Positions 60,504 through 64,000 of a stretch of 64,000 bases of DNA are shown here, piece after piece. Positions within the stretch are counted from its first letter, which is position 1, and each line of letters starts with the position of its first letter. Source of the DNA: Neolentinus lepideus HHB14362 ss-1. Lineage: Eukaryota > Basidiomycota > Agaricomycetes > Gloeophyllales > Gloeophyllaceae. A model generated the notes under the pieces. It did not search any database. It saw nothing but the letters and a program-made list of their open reading frames with translations, and had not been told where the DNA came from. The stretch is taken from positions 538,661 through 602,660 of the forward strand of contig KV425560.1 in assembly GCA_001632425.1 (NCBI GenBank). The letters run 5' to 3'. A program made the position numbers and the translations under genes.

Positions 60504-62475
60504 GCACGCAGTCACGCCCCTCTGTGCCGACGTCTGGGAGCACCTTCTTGGACATTTTGGCCTTCTGGAACACTATCCCCACATTCCCAACTCAATTCGC
60601 TTCGGGTTCTACGCTGGCGTTCAACCAATCACGTCGACTTTTGCTCCTCCCAATTCACCAGCAATTGATTTGCACCCCGTTGCTTTTGCAGCTATCATTG
60701 AACATGAGTTCGAACGAGGCCGCTACGTCGGACCCTTGTCTCGAGCTAGCGTCGAGCTTCTTATCGGCCCGTTTCAGTCATCGCCACTATCCTTGGTTCC
60801 GAAGCCACATAAGCCAAACAAGTTTCGGCTGGTCCAAAACCTGTCTTTTCCCCGGTCTCCGTCCTTCTCCCATGCCTCAATCAACTCTGCGATCAACTCT
60901 GACGACTACCCGTCCACTTGGGGAACTTTCACTGCTGTATCGCTCCTGCTATGGCGCCTCCCACCTGGTTCGCAAGTGGCCTGCCGAGATGTGGCAGAGG
61001 CTTACCGGATGGTTCCGCTGGCACCATCCCAATGGCCAGGAGCTGTTGTACGCCTTTCCGGTCCAGACTCTTTTGCAATTGACACCTGCAATATGTTCGG
61101 GCTTAGCTCGGCAGCTGGTGTTTATGGCAACGTGGCCGACGCAGAGGCTGATATCCTGCGTGGGAGTGGGATTGGACCCCTCACGAAATGGGTGGACGAT
61201 CATCTATTCATTCGCATTTTACGGCAGCATATTAATGAGTACAATCAAAAGCGAGCACAGTGGCGCGCTCGCATCCAGGCCAATGGTGGTCGCCTACACG
61301 ATGGCGGGAGAATATGGTTCCGTGGCGACACACTACCAGATGGTCGGGTGGATGAGTTTGTCGAAGATATGGCCTTCCCCATTCGGGACCTCTCAGGCTG
61401 CTCACCTCGGTCAGCCACAGATAGGAGATTCTCCTACTGCTTTGCCGATATTGATGCAATCACGTCGAAGCTGGGAATCCCCTGGGAACCGAGTAAGGAC
61501 ATCCCGTTTAGCTCAACTTGTCCTTTTACGGGTTTCCTCTGGGATTTGGAGGCAAGGACAGTCTCCCTCACCACGGAGAAGCGGTCAAAATACCTGGCGG
61601 CCATCACGGACTGGCAGAAAACTCGTACCCACACCTTGGAGGAGCTCCAGAAGCTATACGGGAAGTTGCTGCACACATGCAGCATTGTCCCTGCAGGGCG
61701 ATCTTACCTCACCGAGCTGGAGGCCATGCTTGGGATATTCCATGACAGTCCTCACAAGCCGCGCACCCCACCAGCCAGAACTGCTGACGACCTCGAATGG
61801 TGGAAAGCAACCTTGTCGAAAACCCTCTCCCGCCCCATCCCTGGTCCCGTCGATGTCTCAGACATCGGTGCGTACTCCGATGCCAGCTCTGGTGTTGGCA
61901 TCGCTATCGTCATCAGCGGCCAGTGGCGGGCCTGGCGGCTCTTACCGGGCTGGCGAGGTGGGGCGCAACGCGATATCGGGTGGGCAGAGGCAGTCGGTTT
62001 TGAACTCGTGGTGTACTACCTCACCCACATGCTCCCCTCAGAGTCTGATCACCTCATCTTCGGTGATAACAAGGGCGTCGTTGAAGGCTGGTGGAACGGG
62101 CGAAGCCGCAACCGAGAAGTCAACAAAGTTTTCCGCCGCATCCACTCGCACCTTGCCTCTTCCAACAGCCGCATCCACTCCCGCTACGTCGCCAGCAAGC
62201 ACAATCCAGCGGATGGCCCCTCCCGTGCCATCTATCCCCCCTCGCAATACCTCCTTCCTGCTATCCCCATTCCGCCAGCCTTGTCGGCCCTCATCCTCAA
62301 CTTCGATGATCCACCACATGCCACGGAAGCCTCTCTGGCTGCCTGCGGACGCCTGCCCACAGCGATGGCCAAGTCAATCCCGTCCAGTGAATATCAACGC
62401 CGGGCAGACATCAACCGCAGCTTCGAGTGCGATGCCAGTGACCTGTTCAATGATGAGCGCTACTGGTGGGATTAA
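60469..62475 (+). CDS. Reverse transcriptase / RNase H of the Ngaro-like element
   Basis: About 668 aa from the ATG at 60469, the first in frame after the gag Cys cluster. RT motifs: 'SPLSLVPKPHKPNKFRLVQN' (fingers), 'VACRDVAEAYRMVPLAPSQW' (motif A with catalytic Asp), 'NMFGLSSAAGVYG' (motif B region), and 'LTKWVDDHLFIRI' (motif C, VDD in place of YADD). RNase H motifs: 'IGAYSDASSGVGIAIVI' (first Asp), 'IGWAEAVGFELVVYYL' (Glu), 'HLIFGDNKGVVEGWWNG' (Asp) and 'YVASKHNPADGPSR' (last Asp region). No internal stop or frameshift. The 3' end overlaps the recombinase frame by 26 bases (62450-62475). The frame opens further upstream to 60145, but that part lies in gag territory. Confidence 0.9.
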   Translation: MELRSALEQRRKHAVTPLCADVWEHLLGHFGLLEHYPHIPNSIRFGFYAGVQPITSTFAPPNSPAIDLHPVAFAAIIEHEFERGRYVGPLSRASVELLIGPFQSSPLSLVPKPHKPNKFRLVQNLSFPRSPSFSHASINSAINSDDYPSTWGTFTAVSLLLWRLPPGSQVACRDVAEAYRMVPLAPSQWPGAVVRLSGPDSFAIDTCNMFGLSSAAGVYGNVADAEADILRGSGIGPLTKWVDDHLFIRILRQHINEYNQKRAQWRARIQANGGRLHDGGRIWFRGDTLPDGRVDEFVEDMAFPIRDLSGCSPRSATDRRFSYCFADIDAITSKLGIPWEPSKDIPFSSTCPFTGFLWDLEARTVSLTTEKRSKYLAAITDWQKTRTHTLEELQKLYGKLLHTCSIVPAGRSYLTELEAMLGIFHDSPHKPRTPPARTADDLEWWKATLSKTLSRPIPGPVDVSDIGAYSDASSGVGIAIVISGQWRAWRLLPGWRGGAQRDIGWAEAVGFELVVYYLTHMLPSESDHLIFGDNKGVVEGWWNGRSRNREVNKVFRRIHSHLASSNSRIHSRYVASKHNPADGPSRAIYPPSQYLLPAIPIPPALSALILNFDDPPHATEASLAACGRLPTAMAKSIPSSEYQRRADINRSFECDASDLFNDERYWWD

Positions 62476-63664
62476 TGCCCGCCTGCTTGCAGCTCTGCCA
62501 TCCTCAGGCCCCGCTTCTCCACCGCGACCCTATCGGCATGGCCTTGCCCCCCGGGTGTCGCCTTTGCGGCCCCACTGCCTTGCACGGGACCGTCTCCACT
62601 TATGGCGTCCACCCTGTTCTCGTGCTCCGGTAGATGGTGATGGTGCTCCACTGCCTTTCTCATCTAGCGACATCCAGCGGATAACTGATGTGCTGCACCA
62701 TGCCTGGTCAAGCAGCACGGCGGAATGTTACGGGACAGGTCTGCTACTCTTCCATGTCTTCTGTGATAATGCTGGCGTCGCCGAGGCTCAGCGAGCTCCG
62801 ACTAGCCAAGTCCTTCTATCGTCTTTTATTGCATCGCTGGCTGGGTCCTATGCGGGCCAAACTCTTGCAAACTATGTGTTCGGCATCCGTGCTTGGCACA
62901 TTCTTCATGGCCTGCCGTGGTCCGTAAACCGAGATGAGCTAGATGCTCTACTTCGGGCTGCGTCCGCCGTCGCGCCTGCCTCATCAAAGAGGAAGAAACG
63001 CCTGCCGTACACTCCCATGCTCATGTCGCAGTTGCGATCACACCTCGTCCTCGCTGACCCCATGGATGCTGCAGTCTTCGCCTGCCTCACTACCTGCTTC
63101 TACTCTGCTGCGCGAGTGGGCGAACTCACCATACGCAACCTGCAGTCTTTCGACCCAGCAGTTCATGTCAAGGTCCGGGACGTGCGAGTTGAGATCGATC
63201 GCAATGGTCTCGCCGAGACTGTCTTCTTCATTCCCAAGACTAAAATAGCTCCAGATGGCGAAGACATCTGCTGGGCCAAGCAGCTCGGCTCCACGGATCC
63301 AGATGCTGCCTTTCAAAATCACCTTAGCGTGAATGCACCACCCTCAGATGGGCCGCTTTTTGCCTATCGGCATCAAAAGGGACATCGTCCCCTCACTAAA
63401 ACTGCGTTCATCCAACGCCTCTCGAAGGCAGCCCGTGCTGCTGGCATCGACCCCCTCCAAGGCCACGGCATACGCATTGGTGCAACACTTGAGTACCTCT
63501 TACGCGGTGTTCCTTTCGATGTCGTGAAGGTTAAGGGTCGGTGGGCAAGCGACGCCTTCATACTCTATCTCCGCAAACACGCGCAAATCCTTGCACCATA
63601 CATGCAAGCTGTCCCTGAAGTGCACGAGCATTTTGTCCGCTACACAATGCCCCCCGTACGCTAA
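62450..63664 (+). CDS. Tyrosine recombinase of the Ngaro-like element
   Basis: About 404 aa from ATG 62450. It would integrate the circular DNA intermediate by site-specific strand exchange through a phosphotyrosine. An N-terminal SAM-like core-binding domain has 'HHAWSSSTAECYGTGLLLFH' and 'SFIASLAGSYAGQTLANYVF'. The catalytic domain shows the first Arg in 'YSAARVGELTIRNLQ', the His-x-x-Arg box 'LQGHGIRIGATLEYLLRG', 'VKGRWASDAF' (Trp/His position) and the nucleophile Tyr in 'ILYLRKHAQ'. All catalytic residues are present. The same frame is open back to 60404, but there it is a shadow of the RT frame. The stop is at 63662-63664. Confidence 0.9.
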   Translation: MMSATGGINARLLAALPSSGPASPPRPYRHGLAPRVSPLRPHCLARDRLHLWRPPCSRAPVDGDGAPLPFSSSDIQRITDVLHHAWSSSTAECYGTGLLLFHVFCDNAGVAEAQRAPTSQVLLSSFIASLAGSYAGQTLANYVFGIRAWHILHGLPWSVNRDELDALLRAASAVAPASSKRKKRLPYTPMLMSQLRSHLVLADPMDAAVFACLTTCFYSAARVGELTIRNLQSFDPAVHVKVRDVRVEIDRNGLAETVFFIPKTKIAPDGEDICWAKQLGSTDPDAAFQNHLSVNAPPSDGPLFAYRHQKGHRPLTKTAFIQRLSKAARAAGIDPLQGHGIRIGATLEYLLRGVPFDVVKVKGRWASDAFILYLRKHAQILAPYMQAVPEVHEHFVRYTMPPVR

Positions 63665-63681
63665 TGTGAGTTGCCCTCTCC

Positions 63682-63751
63682 GACTCCTACCACTCGGGAG
63701 TTTCGACGTTCGCTCGACGCGTCGTCGCTTCGGACTCCTACCATTAGGGAA
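63682..63751 (+). repeat. Imperfect direct repeat downstream of the recombinase
   Basis: gactcctaccactcgggag at 63682-63700 and gactcctaccattagggaa at 63733-63751 match at 16 of 19 positions with a 51-bp offset. They lie just after the YR stop, where Ngaro elements carry their split direct repeats. Confidence 0.5.
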
Positions 63752-63946
63752 TCGTCGCTCACTGACACATCCCTCACCTCCAGGACTTCAGACTCGGGCC
63801 GGGAAACCATCAGCGGTTTTCACCCAAAAAAGCATCAAGCTACCTACTACAGTTTAGCTAGCCTCTCACGTAGCAAGTACAAAGATCGCAGGTCTATGGT
63901 GTAGCGAGGCACGAGTGTAAACATAGAACATAGTCTTTGTACGAAT

Positions 63947-63996
63947 GCGGAAGTGGTCCTCACGTGGCCTTTTCTTCAGAGGACGACCACTTCCGC
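63947..63996. repeat. Long hairpin near the element's 3' end
   Basis: gcggaagtggtc (63947-63958) and its exact reverse complement (63985-63996) form a 12-bp stem. It extends by ctc/gag if a three-base bulge is allowed on the right arm. The loop is about 20 nt and C/T-rich. It may be part of the element terminus. Confidence 0.7.
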
Positions 63997-64000
63997 CAGC

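Larger units (their letters stand above)
60180..64000 (+). mobile_element. Tyrosine-recombinase retrotransposon, Ngaro-like (DIRS order), 5'-truncated
   Basis: Three overlapping plus-strand frames in order: a C-terminal gag piece with zinc-knuckle-like Cys/His, RT plus RNase H, then a tyrosine recombinase. There is no aspartic protease, no DDE integrase and no methyltransferase domain. Gag-RT-RH-YR is the Ngaro group, described in Coprinopsis and Phanerochaete. Each successive frame is shifted +1 from the last. RT and YR frames are fully open, so the copy is young. The left end is inferred at about 60170-60190, where RPT4 upstream sequence gives way to gag-like sequence; the N-terminal part of gag is missing. 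The right end, expected to carry split direct repeats, reaches or passes the window edge. Confidence 0.85.

Noticed and set aside
60404..62449. Long open frame (part of a 1,086-codon frame) overlapping the RT gene
   Set aside because: It is the +1 shadow of the RT/RNase H frame; only the part after 62450 has recombinase motifs.
1..64000. CRISPR arrays, operons or bacterial-type islands
   Set aside because: None seen; introns and gene families are eukaryotic throughout.

Overview
The window is nuclear DNA of a filamentous basidiomycete, most likely an Agaricomycete. Genes are interrupted by many short GT..AG introns (about 42-80 nt, occasionally longer). The gene set is typical of mushroom-forming fungi: a DUF7330 protein, a BTB C-terminal relic, an AT-hook/Cys-rich protein, a GPI-anchored chitin deacetylase and a Ngaro-type tyrosine-recombinase retrotransposon. 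Species cannot be named from sequence alone.

Layout. 0-4.6 kb: 5' exons of an ELMO gene (minus), an orphan BTB C-terminal fragment (plus), and a Saf1-type F-box/RCC1 gene (minus). 4.6-16.3 kb: a gene-poor stretch holding one convincing gene, a Con7-like C2H2 zinc-finger protein. 16.3-20.7 kb: a RING-finger gene (plus) converging on ARP8 (minus). 20.7-23.6 kb: intergenic DNA with a possible degenerate inverted-repeat element, a decayed AT-hook/Cys-rich gene and an intron-containing tRNA-Pro(AGG). 23.7-32.4 kb: the complete TOR kinase gene (minus). 33.7-41.0 kb: a ROM2-type Rho1 GEF and a chitin deacetylase (both plus). 41.4-53 kb: an uncharacterised protein, carnitine acetyltransferase (minus) divergent from a Djp1/Caj1-type DnaJ protein (plus), an M20 peptidase and a DUF7330 protein (both minus). 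53.9-60.0 kb: mitochondrial EF-Ts (minus) divergent from SEC1 (plus), then proteasome ATPase RPT4 (minus). 60.2-64.0 kb: a tyrosine-recombinase retroelement with a 5'-truncated gag, RT/RNase H and YR reading frames.

Functional groupings. TOR and ROM2 are divergent neighbours, with a cell-wall chitin deacetylase next to ROM2; in yeast TOR2 signals to the cell wall through Rom2 and Rho1. The acetyltransferase carries both an N-terminal mitochondrial-like leader and a C-terminal SKL, and shares its upstream region with a J-protein of the family that includes the peroxisome-import factor Djp1. These links are inferred from gene order and known families. Nothing here is a clearly new multi-gene system. 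The items most worth checking are the retroelement beside RPT4, the decayed AT-hook/Cys gene and the large non-coding flanks of the Con7-like gene. Exon junctions named below were read by eye from splice signals and frame continuity; transcripts were not available.
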